From Triplophysa rosa (taxonomy: Eukaryota; Chordata; Actinopteri; Cypriniformes; Nemacheilidae): 64,000 nt of DNA. This document shows positions 1 to 11,400 of the stretch, piece after piece. How positions within the stretch are numbered: position 1 is the stretch's first letter; every line of letters begins with the position of its first letter. Where the stretch lies: assembly GCF_024868665.1 (NCBI RefSeq), contig NC_079896.1, forward strand, positions 1,598,999 to 1,662,998, read 5' to 3'. The position numbers and the translations under genes are program-made. The notes beneath the pieces were generated by a model that did no database searches, was not told the origin of the DNA, and was given only the letters and a program-made list of their open reading frames with translations.

Positions 1-122
1 GTTTCATCTCTGAGATATTCACACAATGAGAGGAATCCGGCTGTGAACATCCTCCGCACTCATGACTCTCATTCAATTAACACTTCCTTAACATTTGATT
101 CTCTTTTCTCGGTTTTTCCCAG

Positions 123-148
123 TAACCTCGATACAGGCAAACTCTCAG
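123..148 (+). other. necab3: 26-bp necab3 microexon
   Basis: A pyrimidine-rich tract and CAG precede position 123, and GTGGGT follows 148. One base completes a codon, then N-L-D-T-G-K-L-S is read, and one base carries into the next exon, which opens with AT to give Asp. Human NECAB3 reads DNLETEKLCDYF here, so the phase and the residues both fit. It is too short for ORF-length filters. Confidence 0.8.
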
Positions 149-1354
149 GTGGGTGTGATGATAATAATTCATTTGAATGCCAATATGGACAAGAAAACAG
201 AAAACAGTATAGTGTGTAGTATTAGGATGCAGAATAGGTCGTTTGAGTAAAGGATAAAAATGCTGATCACTTTAATTGGAGTTTTTAGTAAGTATCTTAA
301 AATATAACAACGTGACTCTTCTGTAGTGCAGGGCATTGTGGGTATTGTCACCTCAGAAGCATGCATTTTCTTTAAGAAGCGTTCGTTCGCTCTTGCGTAC
401 TGTACATGACATGAATATATTGTTTTCAGATTACTTTTCTCAGCATCTTGGGGAATATCTGGATGTTCTGTCTGCGTTAGAGAAGCTCAACGTGGCCGTT
501 CTAAAGGCAATGGACAAGACCAAAGAGGTAAAGCTCTGTTCCATCAAACTGAGCAGAAAGAGTCGAACGGAAGAGAGAGTTTCACTTACAGAAGCCTTGA
601 GCAACACATGAGAAGATTCTGAGATCATGACCGCTCTGTGTTTGTGTAGGAGAAAGTGAGTCTTGATGTTGCTTACCGATGTTTTCGCAGTAAATCCAGT
701 GAACGGGTTCATTGTGTAGGTCAGGTTTACTTCAAGACATTTCTATTGAGAAGGATTATAGGAACTGTGACAGGATTCGGTGTGATCATCTCTCTCTCTC
801 TCAACATCCAATATTCAAAGAAGCTTTATTGGCATTATAAAACAAACTTTATATTGCCAAACCACAGGAAAATTAAATATAAACATTCTGCACGAATACA
901 GATGAAGATAAAAAGAATATCTATATATACATCTCTCTCTCTCGCTCTCTCGCTGCAGGAGTATCAAGAATCGTCGGTTCTGGGTCAGTTTGTGACCCGT
1001 TTCATGTTGCGTGAGACATCTAGTCAGTTGTTGTCTCTCCAGATGTCACTGCAATGTGCCATGGAGGCTGTGGAGGCACAAAGCAGCACCAGCCCGTGAG
1101 TCTCACACCATCTCTCTCTCTCTCTCACACACACTCTCATTCACACACACACACATTCGCACACACACACACACACATACTTTCATAAACACACACAATC
1201 TCTCACGCACACACAAACACACTAGTTTCTTACACACACACACACATACTTTCATAAACACATACACACAATCTATCCCACATGTACACAAACACACACA
1301 TATCACACATACACACACACTCACTCTGTCACACAAACACTCTCACATACGGTT

Positions 1355-1398
<44 letters not shown>

Positions 1399-4300
1399 AC
1401 ACACAAACTTTCACCCGTGCCCACACACAGATACACACTCACACCCAAACACACACACTTTCTTACCTACACACACGCACATACACAATCTCTCACACTC
1501 ACACAGTTTTGACCTACACACTTTCTTACACACGCGCACTCACATCAGAGCTTTATTTAACCTCACAGATGTGCTGCATTGTGTGTTATTGTGTTTCTTC
1601 ATCTGCTGTTATTCTCACTGGAGCTTTTAATGTGACACAACTGTGAAAATGTTTCCACATGCTTTTGTTCGCTATTAACCGCTCCATACGTGACAAGCAT
1701 TCTGTTCTCTCTCTCTCAGGACTAATGGCTTTTCACGTTTCCCTTGTGTGTGAATTTTTGGCAGAAAACAAATCTGAATGCCGTAGAGGAAAGCCTTCTT
1801 TTGTGAAAATGTCCTAGTTGCTGTAAGAGAAGGTTTTCGTGAATATATTCCCATCTGTAGGGTGGAGGTTAAAGTCGTGGATCATCTGGTGGCGATGCAG
1901 AAGAACAACAGAAGATGTGGCCGTCGAGTGCAGAAGAACATGTGTCTGTCTCCCACTGACCCGTACTCGGGCATTCTCACCACAGGTACCACACGCGCTC
2001 ACACACACACTCACACGTGCTGCGTACAGGTTGTGTTCAGTGATTGTGTGTGATTGTGTGTTTCAGGTGTTACTGTAGATACAGATGAACACTGGTGTTC
2101 TCAAATCAACAGACTTCAACAACTCATCGACAAGCTGGAGGGCCAGGTGATCTCATCATCTCATTCATCTATCCGTCATCCCTTTGATCTCCAGCATCTC
2201 TTTATTTATATTTATGTCAACATTTGTGATAGTATTACTTTCGTTATTGCTTTCGTCATCTTGGTTTATATCATTTGTGTAAATAAGGCAAACCTTAACT
2301 CGCCAGAGTGTCAAACGGATTTTCTCATTGGCTTTTTGAAGATCCAACCCATTGTTTTCTCATCTCGTGACTCATTTTCCACCAAAAAGCTTTTGCATGC
2401 CAGAATACTTCTTTAGACCGCTTCACACGATTTTATGTGATCTTATGCATTTATGAAATCTTAAAGATATTTTGATTTTTAAGTGTATTTATTTGAATTA
2501 CCCTGATTATTTAATGCAAAAAATTTTGTACCTTATTCTTCAAATTACGAAGTTAGAGATTCTGTTCAGATTTGCTTTTTGGTGTAAACGTGTTAAGAAA
2601 ATAATGGGTAAAAGAGCTTTCATGTATAATATATCATATATATTATAAAATAATCTACCTGCTGAAATTTGGTCTGTTACATCATTTAGAATGTTTAAAC
2701 AAATTTTATAAGAACATTTTGTGTTGGATTGTACATGTTATTATTGAATCTGTCATTGTTCAAATTCGGTGTTTATCCCAATAAATCAATAAATGTGTTG
2801 GTTGTATTTTGTTCAAGCGTTTGTGTAACAGGACGTTCTTGTGGACCAGCGTTGTGTGCAAAGCGGTCTATATACACAAACACATTGCTTTTGTTATTGT
2901 TGTTATTATCATTTATACGTCATTCCTTGTTTCACTTTTTTTTAACTGTACAACCATGTAAAACATGAATCTCCACCCACACATAATGTCACATGTATGC
3001 GATGAGAAGCCCTTCGCTCTGAAACAACAGATATTTGACACGTTTTTTATATTTCCTTCTCTAGAGTCCAAAGTTGGAGCCTTTGAGAGAAGATCCACTG
3101 GCCAGCACGTACAAATCTGTAAGCCTCGTTCCTTTACCATCCGTCGAAACCGTTCTTCTGTTTCTTTCCTCTTTTTGTGTGTTTTCTCTAGAACATTCTG
3201 CTGGTTCAGAGGCAGATGACGGTTCTAGAGAACGATCTAGAAGAGTTTCAGAAGGCCTTGAAGGGTTACGGCGATTCCACCTCCAATCAAAATGACAATC
3301 TACAGTGAGAACGACACTGTCATGCACTCAGATGAGAGATGATGACGTGACTCATGAAACCACGATATAATAAGAGTTTCAGGCTGAAATATTATGCATA
3401 TATGACCTTCGCATTGACCCTCTCTCTCTCTCGCTCTTTCATTCAGTGTATCTATTCAGAAGCTGCCAGAGAAAAGCTGTTACATCATCTATGAGTTTTG
3501 GCAGGACCGTATCTCCTGGATGAGGTGTGTGTGTTTTTAGCTCCTGCTGTGATTTCACGGAGAGACACTTATTTTACTGACACAACACTGCCGTTAAAAA
3601 CATACCATGATTCCTCATGATAAGCCCTTAAGAACAGCAGAAGTGTGTGTGTGTGTGTGTGTGCGTGTGTGCGTGCGTGCGTGTGTGTGTGTGCGTGCGT
3701 GCGTGTGTGCGTGTGTGTGTGTGTGCGTGCGTGCGTCGCTGTGTTTTCCTGCCAGATTGTCGAGCGTCTAACAAGACATCTCAGATTAGCAGATGGCTCA
3801 TCTCATAGCACAAACTTCACAAACAAACACAGACGCTGTCCTGCTTCTGCGATACACACCGATCTAGAAAGATGATGAAATAAATCAATGTAAATCAGAG
3901 CTTGCAATGTTGTGAATAAAACAACCGGCACATAATTATCTCCTGTGGAGAAAAGACACCGTGTCCACCGGGAACAGCTGGTGAAGAGAAGAGCGCGACT
4001 AATCTCCTCTGTTGGCTTTATTTGAGAAAATGTTTCATTTAAAGGGATATTTCACTACCAAATCAAATGTTCCCCATGTTTTACTCCCCCTCGAGGCATC
4101 CTAACTGAATATGGTTTTCTTCTGGAAGAATAATGCAGTCGGCGTTAATGATGCCTTGAGGGGGAGTAAAACATGGGGAATTTTTGATTTGGTAGTGAAA
4201 TATCCCTTTAAGGCATGCAAGTACACTCTTAAAAAAGGTGCTTCAAAAAGAAGAACCTTTTGGTTCCATAAAGAACCTTTAACATCTGAAAACAAGTTAT

Positions 4301-5001
4301 AAAATAGTAAGAAAGAGATGGTTCTTCAAAGAACTTTTGGCTGAATGGTTCTTTGTGGAACCAAAAATGGTTCATCTACGGCATCGCTGTGAACAACCTT
4401 TTGAGCATCTTTATTTTCAAGAGTGAATGTTATTTACATGTGAAGTATTCTGGAAACTGTCATGTAGAAACATGCATACTAAGCACTATAAAAAATGTGA
4501 AGTAAATGTAAAGTTTATTCTTTAAATGTAAAGTAATGTAAATTATTTTTGAAATGTATAGAATACTGTATATTATTTATTCTATGTTATTTAATATATA
4601 TATATACGGTATATTTTTTCTTTTTTTAAATATAGATATGTAATTCAGTGCATATTCTATAAATGTTAACTTTCTAAATGTTAAGTATAATCTTGTTATA
4701 TATGTTGCATTATTTTCTCATGGATTTGCATGATGTTGTTGTTGATTTAATTTTGTTGTGTCTTCGTGAAGTTATCTGCAGTCTGACAGCAGTAAGATGT
4801 TCCAGCGTTGTATTATAGACATGCTGGAGGATCCAGAGGTTGTGTCCACTATGCTGATGCCCGGTAAGTTTATTCCAGTTATTGTTTAAAGCCGGTTTAA
4901 AACCTTGAGGCGTTATAACCTGAAACACTGACCTCCTGAACGTTCACATTATTTCTCTTTTCTTTCTCGCAGCATCCTGGTGGATCATGACAAACAACTA
5001 A
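123..5001 (+). CDS. necab3: necab3, N-terminal EF-hand calcium-binding protein 3 (3' part, ten exons)
   Basis: Exons read by splice sites and phase: 123-148, 430-527, 959-1095, 1861-1985, 2067-2146, 3065-3118, 3192-3304, 3447-3524, 4772-4863, 4973-5001. They join into 276 residues and a TAA stop. The EF-hand and the start lie left of the window; human NECAB3 is about 396 residues. Seen: the stretch after the EF-hand (NLDTGKLSD, then [17 protein letters not shown]), the conserved [10 protein letters not shown] helix, the coiled-coil [13 protein letters not shown], and the C-terminal ABM-like monooxygenase fold ([23 protein letters not shown]) ending in [10 protein letters not shown]. Family knowledge: NECABs are cytosolic neuronal calcium-binding proteins; mammalian NECAB3 binds APBA2/X11L and affects amyloid precursor processing. 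The QFVTRF and EAVEAQ block and the PKLEPLRED stretch favour NECAB3 over NECAB1/2, and so does the cbfa2t2-snta1 neighbourhood. Exon 3447-3524 and exon 4772-4863 join in phase only with the acceptor at 4770-4771. Confidence 0.9.
1103..1545 (+). repeat. CA-rich microsatellite block in a necab3 intron
   Basis: A short TC tract (about 1111-1127) is followed by hundreds of bases of interrupted CA dinucleotides with ACAT and CACTTT variants. Open frames across it are low-complexity (His/Thr or Cys/Val) and are not genes. Confidence 0.95.
3643..3735 (+). repeat. GT/GC microsatellite in a necab3 intron
   Basis: About 90 bases of GTGTGT with GTGCGTGC variants, between exons 3447-3524 and 4772-4863. 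Confidence 0.95.
4039..4211. mobile_element. Palindromic MITE with TTAA ends
   Basis: A 173-bp element whose two halves are near-perfect inverted copies. The left arm starts TTAAAGGGATATTTCACT and the right arm ends AGTGAAATATCCCTTTAA. TTAA at both edges suggests a piggyBac- or Kolobok-type target site. It lies in the necab3 intron before exon 4772. Non-autonomous. Confidence 0.8.
4224..4435. mobile_element. Teleost AAGAACC-type MITE
   Basis: Ends CACTCTTAAAA and TTTTCAAGAGTG are inverted. Inside are repeats of GGTTCTTT / AAAGAACC (for example AAAGAACCTTTAACATC). It is 12 bases from the preceding MITE. Related partial copies are at about 21640-21765 and 39690-39905. Confidence 0.6.
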
Positions 5002-5970
5002 CACCAACAAAAAATCACTTCACTGAATCTGAGCCGTAAAACTGATCCTTATGTGAATTAATAACTGTAAAGAAACGCCCACAAACGTGTTTTATAGATC
5101 ATGTTCTGCCTGTATTTGACTTCACCGGCTAACATGTTAAACAGGGTCGTGCATTCAGAACGGATCTCACAATGCCTTTTTGTTTGAATTCAGGTTGCGC
5201 AGAATTGTGGGAAAAAAGTAGAATTGAAAAGGAATTAAATTCAAAGAGATTGACGGGAATTAAATTTCCAAAAGCAATGTGGGTCAGAGTGTTTTGATGG
5301 CTGTGCTGTTTATTTTTGTTTTTAGTTAATGAAGTAATCATTTTACGTGTAGTGGAACTCGTTTTTTTTGTGTGACTGTTGAATTTCCTTGGATTCCGAT
5401 TCACTCGATTCCTTCCTGTCATTCCAGTTCCATTTCCTAATGGTGTGACCAATTCACAATCAAACTGAATGGGGGAAAAAAAGAAACCAGTTTTAATTTT
5501 TTGTGCAGCCGTGATGTTAACGGGCATGGTTGTAATATTTCTCGCATGTCTAGAAAATCAAAGCATTTTTTTGCTTCATGCAGTGAAGCATTATGAAGTG
5601 ATAAAACAATTCTCTGGGTAAAATATTGACTGAAGAAACTTCAAGGCTGTGTATATACTTGTGAATAATGAGTCAAATATGAGCATCCGTGGATAGCATA
5701 AGGACTGCTGCATGCTAATAGAAGATGTGCTGCCTGGTGTCAGTCACAGAGGATTTCAAACATCATTTCTGAAAATGACATCTGACATAATCCAGTCTGT
5801 GACTAGAGTAGACTTCAAGGATAAAACTTCTTGTGTTTATTTTCACCCTGATAAGACACTAGTTTGACTTCATGTTGCTTGATTCGTGTGAAAATCGCAC
5901 TGTATTGTTTATGCATCTGAACCAAATCTTTTCGTCTTTTGAATGAAAATAAAAGTGAAAATAAGATTGT
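5002..5970 (+). other. necab3: necab3 3' UTR
   Basis: Non-coding sequence follows the TAA stop. The first canonical AATAAA (5948-5953) is followed by a GT-rich stretch from about 5967, as expected for cleavage. The exact end is inferred. Confidence 0.6.
5948..5953 (+). terminator. necab3: necab3 polyadenylation signal AATAAA
   Basis: Canonical hexamer about 950 bases after the stop, followed by a TGTTCTGTTGTATTTGTG-type downstream element. Confidence 0.65.
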
Positions 5971-7370
5971 GTTCTGTTGTATTTGTGTTTTTCATTTCAC
6001 GCCCACGTTTACTAATCCAAACACAAATACTGTTCATCTAGATAAAACGTCGGTCATAATAAAAATGCTCTGATTGTGGAGCATTCAACAGTTTGTAGTT
6101 CTAGAAAAGTCTTCTCTTTCTTTTGCAGATCTTTGAGTTAAATGAAATGATTTCATTGGCTGAAGGATGTGGTTTGTTTTATTGGAGGCAGGTGTTACAT
6201 GTTATTAAGAGACCATAAACACAACTCAGTTTGTGGCGTTTATTAATTGAGGAGGATTGAGCAAAAAGAACAACTGACAAAAGTGCTTGAACTCCAACTT
6301 GACATTTACAAATCCAGAGTATTGATCCGATTTCTAACTACACATATGGATGTGGTTTGCATAAATGAACCCAGAGGATAATGTCATAGCTCAGTCTCAG
6401 ATGTTTCCTTAAAACTTGAAACAATTGAAAGAATTGTGACTAGAATGTATGAATGATTGTAGAGGTACAATAATCTGGATTTGAGCAAATTTGATGAGAA
6501 ATGTTTGAGTTGATTTTGAGATCTTCAATAATATTGACTTTTGATTGCAAATCTGAGCTCAGTTTGACACGTTGTTGACATCTCTTCTCGAACTCTAAGG
6601 ACACATTTGTGAGATTTTCTATGATTAAAAGCTCAAGAGGAGTTTTCAGTGTATGGATCTGTATGATGGATGTGTCCTAAAGGGTAGAAAATGCTGGAAG
6701 TGCAGTCAAGTGCAGTGATTTTTTTTTGTCTGAGATTTTTAGTTCTGGTTGTTTGTATGTTCAGTGTCGTGACTGAATTCAACACAGACTTTGAAATGTC
6801 ATAATGATAGAAAAGATGTTTGTGACGAGCGTGTGGGTGGAGATGAAAGTTATTAAATATAACAGATAATCTTCCACATCTCACATCCTCCACAACTTCA
6901 TTGATATCATTTTTTTAACGTGATTACGAAAAGATCAAGAAAAAACTTGTTTTGTTTATTGCTTATGTCACACAAACAAAGTGAACAAATCTCTTGAGAC
7001 TATAAACAAGTACTGAAGTGGTACTGTGGTAATACTGTGATAATGCTGAACGATAACCATAGTATTCAGATGGTTTTCTAATTATTTAACTGTCTTATAA
7101 ATACAGGCGTTGTGTGATTTAAACAGCCAAAAACGTCAAGGATCCATTTGGAAAACAGTGCGCTGGCGCCATCTGGTGGTAGAAATTCGAAAAACCTTTC
7201 CGTCCCATACTGGATTGATGGGACATTCATAAACTCTAATGGGGAGATCCAGAAAAAGTCAGGTTGTGGGTTTTCTTAACATGTTTTAATAAATAATTTC
7301 ATAATGACATGCTTATTGGCCAAAACCATGTTGATGTTGTTATTTGTTGTGCTAAAACAACCCTCAAAGC
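5971..7370. other. Convergent intergenic region, necab3 to cbfa2t2
   Basis: The 3' ends of the two genes face each other. No gene was recognised; the one open frame of about 86 codons (6633-6893) has no family resemblance. It holds an inverted copy of the GAGATCTC-rich dispersed repeat (about 6480-6640) and a CTCF-like 12-mer (7168-7179). Confidence 0.6.
7168..7179 (-). promoter_or_regulatory. Candidate CTCF-core motif
   Basis: The minus strand reads CCACCAGATGGC, which fits the degenerate CTCF core CCASYAGRKGGC at every position. A motif match only; occupancy is unknown. Confidence 0.3.
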
Positions 7371-8133
7371 CATCACAAAATGTTCATTTCTGTTTATTCT
7401 TTAAACGTCTACTTCATACCAGGAAGAATTCTTGAAAAGAAACAAAAGAAAGTCACAAAATAAAGATTCTCTCGCTCGCATTTATCATGAAAAAATAATT
7501 CAACGTATAGTGTGTACCGTATGAAACAAAGGTAGACATCAATGTGTACATTAAAGAAACTACGACTGTACTCTCGCTAGACTCTAAATGTGGAACAAAA
7601 ATAAAACTATAAACATACGACATGCTCCTGAGATTTTTACATGTTCATACATATCAGCGATAGCAGATAACTGAAGCGTTGGCATAAGAGTCACTAACAT
7701 CTGGTTGTTTTTGGTGGACCTGAAGTGGTTTTAAATGGTTTGATGTGTTTTTGGAAAGTCTTCCCTGTGATCCGAAAGCCACATTAACACACATTTACAT
7801 ATTAAACATCATGTTATTCAGTCATTTCTCATCTAAAGTCTGATTGTTAGAACAAATATAAGCATTAAAGCAAACATGTCACAGCATCCACAGCTTTGGT
7901 GATTCATCCCATAGGTATTCTGTTATTATATTGCTCTGATGTGGTATTTACATGGAGAGAAAACCGCACGGACGCAGAAACCAGCATGCACACCTACACA
8001 CACACACGAAACAACCAGACAACAGTTTGTGCGGCTAGAACAGATCACAACACCAGACGATTTGCACCAGACAAGCACGCTGAGTCATGTGACGCGATGC
8101 CAAAGTGACCATGAGACGGGTGTCGTACGTGTT
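7370..8133 (-). other. cbfa2t2: cbfa2t2 3' UTR (extent inferred)
   Basis: Non-coding sequence between the stop at 8134-8136 and the first AATAAA. This is where a SECIS element would have to lie if the two in-frame TGA codons are decoded as selenocysteine. A by-eye scan for an ATGA...AA...GA core gave no convincing structure, but this is not a structural search. Confidence 0.5.
7393..7398 (-). terminator. cbfa2t2: Candidate cbfa2t2 polyadenylation signal
   Basis: The first minus-strand AATAAA after the cbfa2t2 stop (plus strand TTTATT), about 740 bases downstream of it. The downstream minus-strand sequence is TTGTGATGGC-type and moderately GT-rich. Confidence 0.45.
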
Positions 8134-8427
8134 CTAGTGTCCGCTGGTGTCAGGTGTGCTGGAGGACGCAGGTGTGGCTGGTGTCGAAGCTCTGGAGGAG
8201 CTGGAGGTTTTCTCCAGGCAGGGGCTGAGGAGCGGGCTGCTCTCCGGGGCTTTGGACAGGATCCGGGTGCTCAAGGCGGACATTGATTTGGGCTGAGCCT
8301 GAAGACCCGGGCTGCAGATGAGATGGTGGCGCTCCCAGTCTTTGTGCTGACAGAAAGAGCCGCAGTAACGCGCCGCGTTGCATCCGCTGCACGTCTCGCT
8401 GGCCTTACGACCGCAGTTCCAACAGCA
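8134..8427 (-). other. cbfa2t2: cbfa2t2 last coding exon: MYND zinc finger and C-terminal tail
   Basis: The acceptor lies behind a (TC)n tract (plus strand 8431-8456). The exon encodes all MYND Cys/His ligands, including CWNC, CSGC, CGSFC and the HHLIC end, then a Ser/Pro/Thr-rich tail. The MYND finger of this family binds PPPLI-type motifs in NCoR/SMRT. The first residue is Cys where relatives have Ser before CWNC. Confidence 0.93.
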
Positions 8428-11400
8428 CTGAGAAAGAGAGAGAGAGAGAGAGAGACCTCGTGAGCTAATGTTCAACAGACAAGCGATGGATTGTTGCAAA
8501 AATGCATTTCTCAGACAGGATTTTGCCTTTGTTTTCCTGTTGAACGATCTCCTCATTTAGAGATCACACTCATACTTCTACAGCTCAAAATGACAGAAGA
8601 CCTCAAATCTTAATTATGTTTCTTGTGAAAGGAATGTAATGTATTTTTGTTTATTTTGTAAAAATATGTATGGGAATTTTATGCTTTTATGTAATATTTG
8701 AACAATAATCACGGTCTACACTTTACATTATTATTAGATTATTATACTTTTTCGATTCCTGTCCATTTCCTATTGCGACCAGGAGATAAAAATCATTCTC
8801 ATTCACAAACCCAGTGCCACAAAAGCCACCAAGTTCTTTTTCCATTCTGATAAAGTAAAAAAATGTCAACTTAACATGTAAAAATATTTCAGATGATGTA
8901 CACGAGGGTTACATCAAGATATAGGCCTTGTTTTCTGAATCCCAAATCAAAATGACGAGTTTATGGTTAAAACACGAACTATCTGCCAATGATGTAAGAA
9001 AAAGAAACCGGTTTCTCTTTGAATTTAATTGATATTTCTTACTTCGTTTGCAGACGTTTTGTCTTGTTTCAAACATAAACTCACCAATTATTTGACTGAT
9101 GCTTGATTATATGATTTTCATAAGATGTGTTTGTGTGAGATATAAACAGAAGAACCAATCAATAATAAAAGTCAACTGTAGTTGAGCGCTCACCTCGCTG
9201 GAGTCCTCCTGCTCATTGATGACCTGTATGGCGTCCTCTGTGGCTTTTCTTTTAGCATCGGCGAGCGTTTTCTCCATCTTGGCTCTCTCGGCTGTGATCA
9301 TCTCAAAAGCTTTCTGCTCGGCCTCGGCCACGGCCTTCTGGACCTCATCCACCGCCTGCCGCTTCACCTCATTCACAGCTTCTTCTGCGGAGGTCACATG
9401 ATGCTCACGTAACCACAAAACTCAAAATGTTGTGTTTATTATGTTGTAAGAAGCAAAATGATTTGAGACTGTGTTGATTATCTTCTGTCTGCTGTGAAGT
9501 TACTGCGTGTTTTCATGCGTGATTGGTAAGAAACATGACAGTCAAACTGAGAGACAGGTGTTGGGAGGAGAAAACAGGTTTCCCAGGGTGCATCTGGGTC
9601 GTCGCCCTTACCGGCTTTTCTCCAGATCTCATCAGACACGTATCCAGAGCTGGCACGCAACGGGAGCTCTCGCTGAGAATCTGTGAGAAAAAACAAACAG
9701 GGTTTGAGCGTCGCTGTGAGAGGGACGGTCAAGGAAGCGTGTGAGGCACCGACGGATTTGAGCGCCGGTCAGCGTTTGGTCACAGATGGCGGTGAGAAAC
9801 ACGGCCAGAGCTCGGCTTTAAAACAACATTCTCTTGTTCTGTAGGAGTCTGGACACAAATACACGACACCTGCTCCATCAGCAGGCTCTCTCACACACAC
9901 ACATGCATGCACACACTAAATGAACAAACAAACACACACACACACGTATGCTGATATGAGCGCAGCATCTCTCAGAGAACATCAGCCAAATTACATTTCA
10001 GACAAAGTTTTTCATTTTTGCATAAACAAGCAACACCAAACTGAATTGCACACATGATCAGTGTTTTCAGACAGGTTTGACTCAAAATGATCAAGAAGGC
10101 TGCGTTATATGTATTAATTTACATAAAATATCGAATGCGTGAAATATGGCGACTAGTCTGTAAACAGAAAGTCTTTAAATGTAAAGTACAGCTGCGGAAA
10201 AAAGTAAGAGAGCATTTTTCTGAATTGACTGTTTATAGGTGTGCGTTTAGGTTAAATGATCGTTTTTGTTTCATTCAGTGAACGACCAACAACATTTCTC
10301 CCAAATTTCAAATAAAAGATGGTTTCTATTTGCATTGATTGGCAGAAAATGAAAACTGGAGAAATGTGTGAAAATAACAGAGAAGATGCTCCGTATCAGA
10401 GCTGAAATAAAACAAGTTCAGATTCCCTTTAAGCAGAACTCTTAATGTATTTGGGAAAAATCTCATGGCAGTTCTCACGTGTGTTGTCATGCTGTTTCCG
10501 TCACTCCTGAGGTTTGATTGTGTTCAACACACACTGGACTGAAATGACATCTAGACATGATGAAAGAAGTCTCTTCAGTCACAGTATTGGATTGTGAAAC
10601 TCACCGGTGTGTGCTGCGTCTGTGGTCAGCGGGCTGTGCGTCTTGTTGAACGTCACGCTCCCCGGTGCCGCTGTGGTCTTGCGGTCATCGTGCGGACCGG
10701 AGCGCCGCCGCCAGTAATTGAGCTCCTCGCGGTCAGACTCCTGACAGCGTCGCAGGACGCTCACAGACCGACGTGTCTTCTCCACCATGTCCACGATTCA
10801 GTTCAACACCTGCGAGCAGACAAAACTCCTTCAACATCGCTGACACACACGCACGCACGCACCGGGCTAATACCACTTTGGCGGAAAGAGTCCAGTCTTA
10901 CGTGATCCAAGTGCCTCCACTCCTCAGCCCACTCTCTCTCTGTGAGTCGGTGGTCCACGGGTTCTTCGCGGTAGCCGCCGTTAGTGCCTGAGAAACACGA
11001 CACGCGTCAGCACCTCAGGAGTGACGTGTAACACGCATCCGACACACAGGTGGTGATGTTTACCTGGCAGCCGCGTTCTGTCTTTAAGCTCTCTCAGGTC
11101 CAGTAAACGATGCGGTTCTCGGTACAGGTGAGGTGCGGTGACGTCGTCCAGGGCGTAGTGCTGGAGAGGGGGCGGAGTCGGGTGGATCTGGGCGGGGAGC
11201 TGCAGGGGGTGGGCAGGGCTGTGGCGGGGGGCGGGGCTAATGGTGCAGATTCGTTTGGCTGGTGGTTCCAGGGCTGCGAGGGGACGCTCGTGGAAACCGT
11301 TTTCTTTACCTCTGATGAGAAGAAATGAGAAACGGCGATGAGACAAACTACATGAAACAAGAAAACGAGGCGTGTTTTGTTTGCCATGCCATGTACCTGT

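Noticed and set aside
1011..1646. A 211-codon frame rich in His and Thr
   Set aside because: It starts inside necab3 exon 959-1095 in a different frame and runs through the CA microsatellite.
4782..4863. Alternative necab3 acceptor at CTGCAG (exon from 4782)
   Set aside because: It breaks the phase with exon 3447-3524. The acceptor at 4770-4771 keeps the frame and adds the conserved SYLQ residues.
7370..8133. A SECIS element in the cbfa2t2 3' UTR
   Set aside because: Several minus-strand ATGA words were looked at (for example near 7904), but no convincing quartet with an AA apical loop and paired stem could be built by eye. Not claimed.
10798..10800. A-to-I RNA editing as the way past the TGA
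   Set aside because: Editing TGA gives TGG (Trp), whereas the conserved residue is Cys, so editing does not explain the pattern well.
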